Positions 45,929 to 54,525 are shown, counted from the first letter of the stretch. The stretch is 63,378 nucleotides of DNA from Sulfurovum sp. (GCA_027082955.1 JALWTA010000026.1:1-63378); one strand, 5' to 3'. Translations and numbers: made by a program. Notes: a model not told the origin generated them from the sequence alone.

Positions 45929-46182
45929 GGCATGCTCATCACTATATTACCATATCTGCTTCAATTTTATTGATAACATCCCTTTTTTTCGTATCTATTC
46001 TTTTTTTTGATTAAAAAAACATAAGTTATCTTGATTTTTTTTAATTTCATTTACTATTATTGTTATTTTTATGGTATATTTCTATATATACAAACACAAT
46101 CGGTTTCCCGCCAAAGAGCCGGATGACACATTTACCGCTCTTTTGGTGTGAAATTCAAGAAACAATATTTAAAGGGGTACAT

Positions 46183-46644
46183 ATGGAAAAAAGTGTGATA
46201 TTAGAACAACTCAGGGCAGCAAAAGCAGCCCATATCAACTGGGTACAACGTGCAAAAATGCTCATTTCAGGATTTAAGATAGAAGAGGATGCCATTCCTG
46301 TCAATTCGACACAGTGCCGATTTGGACAATGGTTTTACTCAGATGCCCAGAAGCTAAACGGTCTTCGCAACAATGCCATCGAGTGCCTTTCTGAGATCGA
46401 GAAACTCCATTTTGACCTGCACGATATCTATCTGAATATCTACAAAATATACTACGACCTTGAACCGCAGGGGTTCTTTAGCAAGCTTTTTGGCAAGAAA
46501 AAAAAGATCACTGAAGATTCGACAAAACTGGCAAAACAGTACTTCAATGAGATGGAAGAGGTTTCCAAAAAGCTGGTGGAGCAGATCAATATTATGGAGC
46601 GACGGATTATTGCGCTACCGGACAGTGAGTTAGAAGAGCTTTAA
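46183..46644 (+). CDS. CZB-domain zinc-sensing protein
   Basis: A 153-residue protein with the CZB (chemoreceptor zinc-binding) pattern: His17 in AAHINWV, Cys45 in CRFGQWF, and His76 and His80 in EKLHFDLHD. These are the three His and one Cys that bind zinc. The rest is a helical tail. CZB domains regulate chemoreceptors and diguanylate cyclases in response to zinc or oxidants; a stand-alone one probably acts on a partner. ATG 46183 has AAAGGGG upstream. The 254 bases before it are AT-rich, without another gene. Confidence 0.85.
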   Translation: MEKSVILEQLRAAKAAHINWVQRAKMLISGFKIEEDAIPVNSTQCRFGQWFYSDAQKLNGLRNNAIECLSEIEKLHFDLHDIYLNIYKIYYDLEPQGFFSKLFGKKKKITEDSTKLAKQYFNEMEEVSKKLVEQINIMERRIIALPDSELEEL

Positions 46645-46646
46645 GT

Positions 46647-48290
46647 TTATTGCTCTTTTTTGATTACATGGGGTGCAATACGGCACGTCAGCACTTCTTC
46701 TGAGAGCAGATCGGCAATGGTATCGCGTGCATTGATGACACTATGGATGCCCATCTGTCTAAAGACTTTCTCCTCCTGAGCATTGTTGACCTTTACCACA
46801 CTCATAGCAACCTTGTCACCAAAGGATGTAATGTTCTCACATATCAGTCTTCGCTGAAGTTCATTTTCAACGGTAACCACAACTGCTGCAGCATGTTCGA
46901 TCTGAAAGTGGGAAAGCACCATCTTTTGTGCTGCATTGGCAAGAAAGATGGACTCCTCCCCTTTTGCAAGCACACTGTCTACTATTTTCAGATCATGTTC
47001 AAGTATGACATAGAGGATGTTCCTCTGTTTTAGCTTCTCGACAACACGCTCACCGACAGGTCCAAAGCCACAGACAATCACATGATCTCGAAAACCCGTG
47101 CCGACTATGGCGCGTTCACGCAATGTATCGGGTTCTGAAATGAAACCGTCTGTCAAGCGTTTGATATTTTTCAGCACGAATGGCGTGATGATCATGGAAA
47201 AGACCACTGTGACGATAAGTATCTGGTTGAGTTCTGGCGTAATGATATGTTTGTTTTGTGCAAGGGCAAAAACAGCCAGAGCAAACTCCCCTACCTGAAA
47301 AAGCGCCAAAGCCGTCTTTACAGCGGTACGCTTTTGTATCCAGATACGCAACAGTCCAAAGATCACAAACGCTTTAAATAGCATAACCCCGGCAAGCAGC
47401 AGCAGGATACTGAAAATATGTGACACAATGGCATGCCAGTCAATAAGCATACCGATAGTGACAAAAAAGACACCAAGCAAAATATCTCTAAAGGGTATAA
47501 GGTCTGCTTCAATGCGATAGCGGTATTTGGTCTCTGAGAGTATCATCCCTGCCAGAAAGGCACCGAGCGAATAGGTAAATCCTACCGCTTCGGCAAAAAC
47601 CGATGCACTCAACACCCCCAGCAGTACAGCAACAAGAAAGATCTCCTCCGATTCACTCGACATGATCCAGTCAAAGAAACGTTCAATGAAATGACGACTT
47701 ACAATATAGAGCACAACAAAGATGACCACTGCACCTCCGACAGTATCGAGCAGCATTGTCCCTACAGAAGCCGTCTTTGAACTAAAGAAGGACACCATAA
47801 GCAAAATAGGAATAACAGCGAGATCCTGAAAGAGCAGTATCCCAAGGGTATGCCGTCCGTATCCGGAGTGTATCTCGTTGTTCTCATTGAGTATTTTCAG
47901 CACGATAGCCGTTGACGAGAGTGCCATTGCATAGCCGATCACAATGGCAGCACGGATATCCAGACCAAAAAACCATACACCCGATAGCGTAAAGAGCGAC
48001 CCTGTTACCAATACTTGCAGTCCGCCAAACAGAAAGACCTCTTTTTTCATACTTTTCAGATGGGCAACAGAGAATTCCAGTCCTATTGTAAACATAAGAA
48101 AGACAATGCCAAATTCGGCAAGATGCATCAAAAAGGTTCTGGAACTATCCGCAAAATGGAAAAAGGTAGATATCACAAACCCGGCAGTCACATAGCCAAT
48201 CACGGTAGGGATCTCGAAACGTCGGAACACAACATTGAGCACTGTTGCGATCGTTACTGTCAAAATCAGTATATCCAAGCCATGTTCCAT
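46647..48290 (-). CDS. KefB/CPA2-type cation:proton antiporter with TrkA-N domain
   Basis: A 547-residue protein with about 12-13 membrane helices (residues 5-375) of the CPA2 family (VIGYVTAGFVIS, LGILLFQDLAVIPILL, GFTYSLGAFLAGMILSET) and a cytoplasmic RCK/TrkA-N domain with the NAD loop VCGFGPVGERVVEKL. It exchanges K+ or Na+ for protons. ATG 48290 is preferred because GGGGGG lies just upstream; 20 extra codons above it are unlikely. It converges with the CZB gene (2-base gap) and is divergent from ychF. Confidence 0.9.
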   Translation of the reverse strand: MEHGLDILILTVTIATVLNVVFRRFEIPTVIGYVTAGFVISTFFHFADSSRTFLMHLAEFGIVFLMFTIGLEFSVAHLKSMKKEVFLFGGLQVLVTGSLFTLSGVWFFGLDIRAAIVIGYAMALSSTAIVLKILNENNEIHSGYGRHTLGILLFQDLAVIPILLMVSFFSSKTASVGTMLLDTVGGAVVIFVVLYIVSRHFIERFFDWIMSSESEEIFLVAVLLGVLSASVFAEAVGFTYSLGAFLAGMILSETKYRYRIEADLIPFRDILLGVFFVTIGMLIDWHAIVSHIFSILLLLAGVMLFKAFVIFGLLRIWIQKRTAVKTALALFQVGEFALAVFALAQNKHIITPELNQILIVTVVFSMIITPFVLKNIKRLTDGFISEPDTLRERAIVGTGFRDHVIVCGFGPVGERVVEKLKQRNILYVILEHDLKIVDSVLAKGEESIFLANAAQKMVLSHFQIEHAAAVVVTVENELQRRLICENITSFGDKVAMSVVKVNNAQEEKVFRQMGIHSVINARDTIADLLSEEVLTCRIAPHVIKKEQ

Positions 48291-48358
48291 GAAACCCCCC
48301 ACTGAGTATGTACCGCTAATTATACACCACCCTAACCGCATTTTCACCAAGATTTCGG

Positions 48359-48364
48359 TACAAT
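48359..48364 (+). promoter_or_regulatory. -10 element (TACAAT) for ychF run
   Basis: TCGGTACAAT lies 27 bases before the ychF ATG, in the 101-base gap divergent from the antiporter gene. Confidence 0.4.
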
Positions 48365-48391
48365 CACGGCAATTTAAGATGAAGGATCACC

Positions 48392-49495
48392 ATGGGACTT
48401 GGCATAGGACTCGTTGGACTGCCGAATGTCGGCAAATCGACCACATTTAACGCATTGACAAAAGCACAGAACGCAGAGAGCGCAAACTACCCTTTCTGTA
48501 CCATCGAACCCAACAAAGCGGTCGTACCGGTACCCGATACGCGTCTGGACGAGCTGGCAAAGATCGTCAACCCTGAGCGTATTCAGTACTCAACGCTTGA
48601 CTTTGTGGACATTGCGGGACTGGTCAAAGGGGCGAGCAAAGGTGAAGGACTGGGCAACAAATTCCTCAGCAACATCCGTGAGACTGAGGTGATTTTGCAG
48701 ATCGTCAGATGTTTTGAAGATGAAAACATTACCCATGTTGAAGGCAGCATAGACCCGGTACGTGACATTGAGATCATTGAGACGGAACTGCTGCTTGCAG
48801 ATATGGATGCGCTTGAAAAGCGTATTGCCACCCTGCAGAAAAAGGCGAAAGGCAATGACAGAGATGCGAAACTGCAACTGCCTGTCGCACAGGCACTTTT
48901 AGCGCATCTTGAGAGTGAACAGCCTGCTTCTACTTTTCCGGACAGAGAGAATGAAGGATTCGTCACCCTGCTTCGAGATCTTAGACTGCTAAGCAACAAA
49001 GAGATCATGTACGGTGCCAATGTCGATGAGGACGGGCTTGCCGAAGACAACGAATATGTTCAGGCACTCAAAGCCTACGCAGCCGAGCGTAACCGTGAAG
49101 TGATCAAGCTCTGCGCCAAAGTCGAAGAGGAGATGGTAGAGTTCGACGAGGAAGAGAAGATGGAGATGCTCGAATCGCTTGGTGTCGATGAGTCCGGGCT
49201 CGATCAGATCATCCGCAAAGGGTTTGAGAAGCTTGGACTTATGAGCTACTTCACTGCCGGTGTCAAAGAGGTACGTTCCTGGACCATCAAACAGGGCACT
49301 ACCGCACCCAAAGCTGCTGCGGTCATTCACAACGACTTTGAAAAAGGCTTTATCCGCGCTGAAGTGATCAGCTACGAAGACTTCATTGCCTGCGGCGGTG
49401 AACAGGGAGCCAAAGAGGCAGGCAAAATGCGTCTTGAAGGGAAAGAGTACATTGTGCAAGACGGCGATGTCATGCACTTCAGATTTAACGTATAG
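48392..49495 (+). CDS. ychF: Ribosome-associated ATPase YchF
   Basis: A 367-residue Obg-family protein with P-loop GLPNVGKSTTFNAL, switch II DIAGLVKGASKGEGLGNKF, a coiled-coil insert (LEKRIATLQKKAK) and the C-terminal TGS-like domain ending DGDVMHFRFNV. It lacks the G4 NKxD motif of GTPases, as is usual for YchF, which prefers ATP. It binds ribosomes and affects stress responses. It is the first gene of a five-gene plus-strand run. Confidence 0.96.
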   Translation: MGLGIGLVGLPNVGKSTTFNALTKAQNAESANYPFCTIEPNKAVVPVPDTRLDELAKIVNPERIQYSTLDFVDIAGLVKGASKGEGLGNKFLSNIRETEVILQIVRCFEDENITHVEGSIDPVRDIEIIETELLLADMDALEKRIATLQKKAKGNDRDAKLQLPVAQALLAHLESEQPASTFPDRENEGFVTLLRDLRLLSNKEIMYGANVDEDGLAEDNEYVQALKAYAAERNREVIKLCAKVEEEMVEFDEEEKMEMLESLGVDESGLDQIIRKGFEKLGLMSYFTAGVKEVRSWTIKQGTTAPKAAAVIHNDFEKGFIRAEVISYEDFIACGGEQGAKEAGKMRLEGKEYIVQDGDVMHFRFNV

Positions 49496-49506
49496 AGGCG
49501 TCCATC

Positions 49507-49968
49507 ATGAAAAAAATGCTGCTGATTGCTACTGCCCTGCTGGCTATGACAGGATGTGACAACAAAAAAGGTGCTTTTATAGAGAGTGTGCCTTCACAAA
49601 ATGATGTCCCTACTGCCGTTGCCAAGTTTCTGAAGATCCTTGAGGCAAAGCACCTGACTCACTTTGCCACCATAGACCATGCGGCAAATGCCAAAAAGGT
49701 TGGTATGGAACTCAAGCCTGAGACAGTTGTACTCTTTGGCAACCCGAAAGCGGGTACAAAACTGATGCAGTGCAACCCTTCCATCGGTATGGATCTGCCG
49801 CTGAAGATGCTTTTTACGACTGACTATGCGGGAGATACCACCATCTCCTACACCAATCCGGAGTACTGGACACTCAAACACAACATTAAAGACAAAGTAT
49901 GTTTAGGTATCATTCAGAAGGTACATATTGCCATGAAGCGTCTTGCTGAAGCGGCAGCGAAAAAATAG
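49507..49968 (+). CDS. DUF302-type lipoprotein
   Basis: A 153-residue protein with a lipobox (LLAMTGC, Cys17) and a DUF302-type core: AVAKFLKILEAKHLTHFATIDH, then TVVLFGNPKAGTKLMQCNPSIGMDLPLKML. The order of conserved blocks (a phosphate-loop-like GNPKAGT, then DLPLKM) is the typical DUF302 arrangement. It follows ychF after 11 bases. It is the third DUF302-like protein in this window, here lipid-anchored. Confidence 0.82.
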   Translation: MKKMLLIATALLAMTGCDNKKGAFIESVPSQNDVPTAVAKFLKILEAKHLTHFATIDHAANAKKVGMELKPETVVLFGNPKAGTKLMQCNPSIGMDLPLKMLFTTDYAGDTTISYTNPEYWTLKHNIKDKVCLGIIQKVHIAMKRLAEAAAKK

Positions 49969-50006
49969 GTACCCGCAAATAGAACACATATGAAAAAGGA
50001 TCTGCC

Positions 50007-50615
50007 ATGAACAAACTCTTAGCATCATTTTTACTACTCGGATCACTCAGCTGTGCAAATGCAGCATGTATTTTGGAACAGTCCAACCAGCTGGATGTCA
50101 CTTGGAAAGCATTTAAGACACCTAAGAAAATCGGCGTAGGAGGAAAGTTCACACAGGTTGACTATAGCTCCCCTGCCAAAGAAGCAAAAGATTTGCGTAC
50201 TCTGCTTGTAGGTGCTGCCGTAACCATCGATACCAACTCTGTCAACTCTGGCAATGCTCCGCGTGATGCAAAACTGGTAAAGTTCTTTTTCTCACGCCTT
50301 AGCGATATGAAAATTACCGGTAAAATCACCGATCTAAAACCCAATACACAAACAAAAGAAAATCTCCAGACCGGTACTCTCAATGTAACACTGAACATGA
50401 ACGGAAAATCCATACCAACGCAAATGCAATACCGCTATGCCAATGGAAAGTTCGATGCCAGCGGCAGCATTGATCTTGCCGATTTTGCCGCACTGGATGC
50501 CCTTTCAAGCCTTACTAAAGCCTGTTATGCAAAGCATCAGGGGATCACATGGCCTGACGTGACAATTGGCTTCAGTACGTCAATCCATGCATCCGGATGT
50601 TCCCAGGTAAAATAA
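50007..50615 (+). CDS. YceI-family periplasmic protein
   Basis: A 202-residue protein with a signal peptide (cleavage near ANA, residue 19) and a lipocalin-like YceI domain (DVTWKAFKTPKKIGVGGKF, TIDTNSVNSGNAPRDAKLVKFFF, ADFAALDALSSL). YceI proteins bind amphiphilic or isoprenoid molecules. Three Cys are present (ACIL, KACY, SGCS). AAAGGA precedes the ATG. It lies between the DUF302 lipoprotein and the DUF1456 gene. Confidence 0.85.
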   Translation: MNKLLASFLLLGSLSCANAACILEQSNQLDVTWKAFKTPKKIGVGGKFTQVDYSSPAKEAKDLRTLLVGAAVTIDTNSVNSGNAPRDAKLVKFFFSRLSDMKITGKITDLKPNTQTKENLQTGTLNVTLNMNGKSIPTQMQYRYANGKFDASGSIDLADFAALDALSSLTKACYAKHQGITWPDVTIGFSTSIHASGCSQVK

Positions 50616-50618
50616 GCG

Positions 50619-51101
50619 ATGTCAGTCAATACCAACGATATTCTCTATCGCATTAAAAAAGCACTCAACCTTTCTATGGATGAGATGCTAAAAGCCTATA
50701 CGCTTGCGAACTACCCAATGACACAAGAGCATCTTGATGCACTCTTGAAACGTAAGTACGACAAAGGTTTTGAGACATGCACCTATGAAGAGCTTGGTGT
50801 TTTCCTGGACGGACTCATTGCTCTAAAACGCGGTCCAAGTCCCAAAAAAGCGAATGAAAATGATGCGGTAATGCTGACAAACAACCTCATTTTAAAAAAA
50901 CTTCGGGTAGCATTGGAATTGAAAGAACCCGAAACAGAACTGGTCTTCAACCTTGCCGATGTCATGCTTAGCAAACAGGAGCTCAAATCCCTCTTTCGAA
51001 AAGAGGAACACAAGAACTTCAAACCCTGTTCTAACGCACTGCTGATGGCATTCATTGAAGGACTGGAAGAGTTCTACTATGTTGGAGAAGAGGAGATATA
51101 A
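50619..51101 (+). CDS. DUF1456 (YehS-like) protein
   Basis: A 160-residue soluble protein made of two similar halves. Each starts NDILYRIKKALNLSMDEM or NNLILKKLRVALELKEPE and continues with a motif of the type LDALLKRKYDKGFETC / LKSLFRKEEHKNFKPC, then a short helix. This tandem layout is the DUF1456 family (E. coli YehS), whose role is unknown. It starts 3 bases after the YceI gene. Confidence 0.85.
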   Translation: MSVNTNDILYRIKKALNLSMDEMLKAYTLANYPMTQEHLDALLKRKYDKGFETCTYEELGVFLDGLIALKRGPSPKKANENDAVMLTNNLILKKLRVALELKEPETELVFNLADVMLSKQELKSLFRKEEHKNFKPCSNALLMAFIEGLEEFYYVGEEEI

Positions 51102-51102
51102 C

Positions 51103-51558
51103 ATGGCATACTACTACGATTATGACACATTTAAAGAAGATGTCAAAAAACTGGTAGAGATGACCTCAGACTGCCATCCGGACACACTGCTTGGCATCGC
51201 CAGAGGTGCGCTGACGCTGGCACATGCCTATGCACACGCAACCGACAATAGAAATCTTTTTACGGTGAATTCTGTGTTGTATGACGGTGATGTCAAACGT
51301 TCTTATGCCAAACTGTTGAATATCCCCGATCTTTCAGAGGCAAAGCATGTGCTTATTCTGGATGATATTGTAGATACAGGGGAGACCCTCTATGCTGTCT
51401 TAAAAGTCCTTCAGGAACGCTACCCTGACATTATTTTTAAAAGTGCAGCACTCTTCACTAAACCAACAGCAGTCATACAGCCTGATTATGCACTGCATGA
51501 AGCGACAGAGTGGATTGACTTCTTTTGGGAAAAGGATTTTCAAATATCAGAAGCATAA
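51103..51558 (+). CDS. Phosphoribosyltransferase (xanthine/hypoxanthine type)
   Basis: A 151-residue type I PRTase with the PRPP motif VLILDDIVDTGETLYAVLKVL and an N-terminal IARGALTLAHAYAHAT. The short length and the C-terminal WIDFFWEKDF match the Xpt/Gpt-like group that salvages guanine or xanthine. The exact base is not certain. ATG 51103 directly follows the DUF1456 stop (TAACATG). Confidence 0.85.
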   Translation: MAYYYDYDTFKEDVKKLVEMTSDCHPDTLLGIARGALTLAHAYAHATDNRNLFTVNSVLYDGDVKRSYAKLLNIPDLSEAKHVLILDDIVDTGETLYAVLKVLQERYPDIIFKSAALFTKPTAVIQPDYALHEATEWIDFFWEKDFQISEA

Positions 51559-51583
51559 TTGATGCGGGATAGAACAATCTCTT

Positions 51584-51763
51584 TTATCCAAACACCTTTT
51601 TACTCCACTGCAACAAACGCGCAAATACAGAAACAGGTTTTCTGTTCTGCTCCTGTTCCTCTGCTACCTTAGATTCTTGATGCATTGACGTTACCGTCTC
51701 CAACTGCCTCGAAAGGGTTTCTTTTGCCCGTTGAAGATGTTTGGGTTCAAAATCACTCTGCAT
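51584..51763 (-). CDS. 59-residue basic protein, third gene of the motor-like operon
   Basis: A short open frame whose ATG (51761-51763) overlaps the end of the MotB/OmpA-like gene by 11 bases, with GAAGGTG upstream. The product has a charged helix (EPKHLQRAKETLSRQLETV) and a basic end (SVFARLLQWSKKVFG) that could sit on a membrane. The tight overlap strongly suggests coupled translation with the motor-like genes. No family is recognised. Confidence 0.6.
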   Translation of the reverse strand: MQSDFEPKHLQRAKETLSRQLETVTSMHQESKVAEEQEQNRKPVSVFARLLQWSKKVFG

Positions 51764-52865
51764 CGAGCACCTTCTCTATCTCATGCATCGCATCTTCGTT
51801 TCTGAGCCTGAACTTGATCTCAATGCGTCTTGAAGCCTCTTTGTCTTCTACGCCATTGACAAGCACAGGGTCAAGATAGGCACGTCCGGAAGCGACCAGC
51901 AGCGGTTTGAGGTTGTACTTTTTGGCGATGTCAAGTGTCAGCAGGTAGTGCATGACCGCATAGGCACGCTTTTGGGAGAGGTCGAGGTTATAGAGGTAGC
52001 CGCCGTCACTGTCGGTATGCCCCTCGATGATAATCTTGTCGAGGTAGGGTTTGATGGCGGGGTTGGTTACCAGTGTACCGATGTACTCTTCAAAGGCACG
52101 TTTGAGCTCCCCTTTTGCACTCTCTTTAAGCACTGCGCTTCCTTTGTCAAACAGGACATTGGATGCCAGTTTGAGTGAGCCGCTTTTCTTGTCTATGCGT
52201 ACTTTCTCCCCAAGCGCCTCTTTAAGTGCGGCGATCACTTTGAGTCTGATGCCCGTTAACGCTTTGATCTTCGCCTTCTGCTGCTGAAGTTTGGCAATGA
52301 GCGTATCATACTTTGTCTGCTTCTCATCGAGTGCATTGAGCAGCTGCAGCATCTTCGCATCGTTGGCTTTGATGGTCGCGTCACGCTCACTCAGTTTGTT
52401 GGAGAGCACTACGACCTTCCCCTCATATGCTTTCAGTTGTTTACGCGTATCTGCCAATGTGCTGTTGGTCTCACTGAGCAGATTCTGTACTAGAATGATC
52501 TTCTTGCTAAGTGCATCTCTCCGTCCATTTGCTTCTGCAAGCATACGGTTGAACTTGCGTATCTCATCCTCTTTGAGTTTGAGGGTCTGCATCTTTTGTT
52601 GCAACTGATTTTGTGTTGCATCAAGGCGTGCTTTGTTCTCGTTCAGGTCTCTGTGCAGCGCTTCGAGGATGGACTCTTTGTTTTTGAGTGTTTGGGAGAG
52701 TACGGTGAGCCTGTCCTCTTTGTCATGCAGGTTGCTTTTGAGGATGATTGACTTGGAGACAATGGCACCGATGAGCAAAATGAACACAAAAAGTAATCCT
52801 GCCATCAGGTCGGCATACGATATCCAGAAGTTGCTCCCCTCGTCTGTGCGTTTGTTTCTAAACAT
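51753..52865 (-). CDS. MotB/OmpA-like proton-channel and peptidoglycan-binding protein
   Basis: A 370-residue protein. A short cytoplasmic end is followed by one membrane helix with an acidic residue at its start (ISYADLMAGLLFVFILLIG, Asp19), the position of the proton-binding Asp of MotB. A long periplasmic coiled coil (about 45-200) and an OmpA-like domain (IIIEGHTDSDGGYLYNLDLS, then NGVEDKEASRRIEIKF) follow. It would form a stator-like unit with the MotA-like protein encoded just upstream (5-base gap). The same architecture is seen in ZorB of Zorya defence systems, but no Zorya effector genes are adjacent. Confidence 0.85.
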   Translation of the reverse strand: MFRNKRTDEGSNFWISYADLMAGLLFVFILLIGAIVSKSIILKSNLHDKEDRLTVLSQTLKNKESILEALHRDLNENKARLDATQNQLQQKMQTLKLKEDEIRKFNRMLAEANGRRDALSKKIILVQNLLSETNSTLADTRKQLKAYEGKVVVLSNKLSERDATIKANDAKMLQLLNALDEKQTKYDTLIAKLQQQKAKIKALTGIRLKVIAALKEALGEKVRIDKKSGSLKLASNVLFDKGSAVLKESAKGELKRAFEEYIGTLVTNPAIKPYLDKIIIEGHTDSDGGYLYNLDLSQKRAYAVMHYLLTLDIAKKYNLKPLLVASGRAYLDPVLVNGVEDKEASRRIEIKFRLRNEDAMHEIEKVLDAE

Positions 52866-52870
52866 CAGTT

Positions 52871-53980
52871 TTACTTCTCACGCTCTTTTTTGAGTTCGGC
52901 AATAGTCTGCATCACTTCAAGGTTCTGCTCGGAGATCACACGGGCAAAAGTTGCCAGTTTTTCCACAATCTGCCCCACCTCCTCATCGATCTTCTCAAAG
53001 GTGTGCTCCACGCTGCCGTCAAAGCGCTGCATGGCACGCTGTAGGCTTCTGGCATTCTCGTTGAAGCCCTCAATGTTGCGACTGATGGTATCGACCGCAT
53101 TGACACTTTCTTCTCTGCTGTGTATCCTGTCAAGTGTCTCTTTGAGTGTGCCCGATACCTGCTGTATGTTCTCTGTAATCTCTTTGAAACCTGCGGTAGT
53201 GTCGGCAACGACAGCGGTAAAGTTTTTGAGGTACTGTTCGTTCATCTCACGGATGAAGTCAGTGTTGAAAGTCTTTTTGAGGGTTTTGACGATCTCCTGA
53301 TCTTTGAGTTCACTCTGCATATGCTCATGTTTGAGCAGCTCCGCACGTTTCCAGACACGCGCATCGTAGAGCTTTTCAAGGTCGTAGAGGGTTTTGTCTA
53401 TCTTGGAACTGCCCCGCTTCTCGAAGTAGGTCCATATCAGCGAAAGGGCGATCCCATAGATGGATGCATAAAATGCCGTACCGATCCCAGAGAGCATCAC
53501 CGATATTTCATGGTCGAGCGCATCGAGGTTTTTAACGGTAAAATCCGGCATGGAGATAGCAATGGCGATGAAAGTACCCAAAATACCGAGCATCGGAAAG
53601 ACCGAAGGAGCAACACGTGCAAAGTTGTCGTTGCGGATATCTTTGTAGTACTCCTCCATGAACTCCTTGACATGCAGGGTCGATTTGGTCTTGCCCATGA
53701 TGGTCAGTGCATTGGCACGCAGTTCATGCTGAAGCTTCTCTTCCATCTTGGCAAACGAGCCGCGCATGTGACAGGCGGCATAGTTAGCATTGTGACGCAC
53801 AAACGTGACAAACACAACAAAAATAAATGCGATGATGATCAGTGTATGCAGCTCTACACCAAAGGGTAGCAGCCCCGCATACCCCAGTGCCAATGCGCTC
53901 AAAAAGAGCAGCGGGATGATGACAATGACAAAGGCATTGAGAAAACATGAAGTCGGTTTTTCCTGAACGATCTCGTACAT
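52871..53980 (-). CDS. MotA/ExbB/TolQ-like proton-channel protein
   Basis: A 369-residue protein with about four membrane helices. Two are near the N-terminus (residues 14-35 and 42-62). The core MotA/ExbB pair lies at about 125-195 (SVFPMLGILGTFIAIAI and VMLSGIGTAFYASIYGIALSLIWTY). The last 170 residues are cytoplasmic and helical (MNEQYLKNFTAVVADTTAGF, IEGFNENARSLQRAMQRFD). The start at 53980 (MYEIVQEK) has TTAGGA upstream. It pairs with the MotB-like gene downstream. The foldback element at 54010-54187 sits just upstream of this start. Confidence 0.85.
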   Translation of the reverse strand: MYEIVQEKPTSCFLNAFVIVIIPLLFLSALALGYAGLLPFGVELHTLIIIAFIFVVFVTFVRHNANYAACHMRGSFAKMEEKLQHELRANALTIMGKTKSTLHVKEFMEEYYKDIRNDNFARVAPSVFPMLGILGTFIAIAISMPDFTVKNLDALDHEISVMLSGIGTAFYASIYGIALSLIWTYFEKRGSSKIDKTLYDLEKLYDARVWKRAELLKHEHMQSELKDQEIVKTLKKTFNTDFIREMNEQYLKNFTAVVADTTAGFKEITENIQQVSGTLKETLDRIHSREESVNAVDTISRNIEGFNENARSLQRAMQRFDGSVEHTFEKIDEEVGQIVEKLATFARVISEQNLEVMQTIAELKKEREK

Positions 53981-54009
53981 AGCACGTCCTAATATTATGA
54001 AATATGTAT

Positions 54010-54187
54010 AGGGCACATCCAATAACCCCAGATGCCCATAACATTGCCAGAAGGGTGGGCTTTGCAGACGCGATCTTTCACAAGATGCTTCTATCGTCTT
54101 AGCTTTAGCTAGGACTTGAAAGCCTCTTGCAAAACCTCACATCTGCAAAACCCATTATGAGTGTCTGGGGTTATTGGATGTGCCCTA
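54010..54187. repeat. 178-bp foldback (MITE-like) element with 24-bp perfect terminal inverted repeats
   Basis: The first 24 bases (beginning TAGGGCACATCC) are the exact reverse complement of the last 24 (ending GGATGTGCCCTA). The repeat continues inward imperfectly (TGGGCTTTGCAGA against TGGGTTTTGCAGA, and CAAGA against CAAGA) to the centre GTCTTAGCT-TT-AGCTAGGAC, broken by one 14-base bulge on the left arm. Each end has TA, compatible with a TA target duplication. It encodes no protein. It lies between the MotA-like gene and the toxin-antitoxin promoter. Confidence 0.85.
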
Positions 54188-54226
54188 CAGTATATGCAAA
54201 CTATATTAATTGTCGGTTAATAAATA

Positions 54227-54253
54227 TGCTATAATACTCTAAAAAGTACTTTT
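54227..54253 (+). promoter_or_regulatory. Extended -10 promoter and palindromic operator of the toxin-antitoxin pair
   Basis: TGC-TATAAT (54227-54235) is an extended -10, placing transcription start near 54242. AAAAGTACTTTT (54242-54253), a perfect 12-bp palindrome, covers that start. Antitoxins of this type usually repress their own promoter, so this is the likely operator. Confidence 0.55.
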
Positions 54254-54264
54254 AAGGATACACT

Positions 54265-54525
54265 ATGACAATAACGGCAAGCGAAGTGAAAGCCAAAGGG
54301 GTATCTCTCTTTGAGAAGGTGCTCGATGGCTTTAATGATGTTATCATCAATGTACGGGGGAAAGACAAATACTGTGTCATCCCTTTTGAAGAGTACGAGG
54401 AGTATAGAGCCTACAAACTCGAAAAAGCGCACAAAGAGGTGATGAAAGATATTGAAAAAGGAGATTATCATACCGATTTGAACCGTCATTTTACCGCCAT
54501 AGAAGAAGCCATCAGCAATGATTGA
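54265..54525 (+). CDS. Type II antitoxin, Phd/YefM-like
   Basis: An 86-residue protein. The N-terminal part has the Phd/YefM pattern (ITASEVKAKGVSLFEKVL, then VRGKDKYCVIPFEEYEEY), which binds DNA. The C-terminal part is helical and charged (KAHKEVMKDIEKGDYHTDL) and would wrap the toxin. AAGGA lies eight bases before the ATG. It overlaps the toxin gene by 8 bases. Confidence 0.88.
   Translation: MTITASEVKAKGVSLFEKVLDGFNDVIINVRGKDKYCVIPFEEYEEYRAYKLEKAHKEVMKDIEKGDYHTDLNRHFTAIEEAISND

Noticed and set aside
53994-54023. Hybrid promoter at the end of the foldback element (TTGGAT, 18 bases, CATAAT)
   Set aside because: The implied transcript start near 53987 would fall inside the Shine-Dalgarno of the MotA-like gene, leaving no usable leader.
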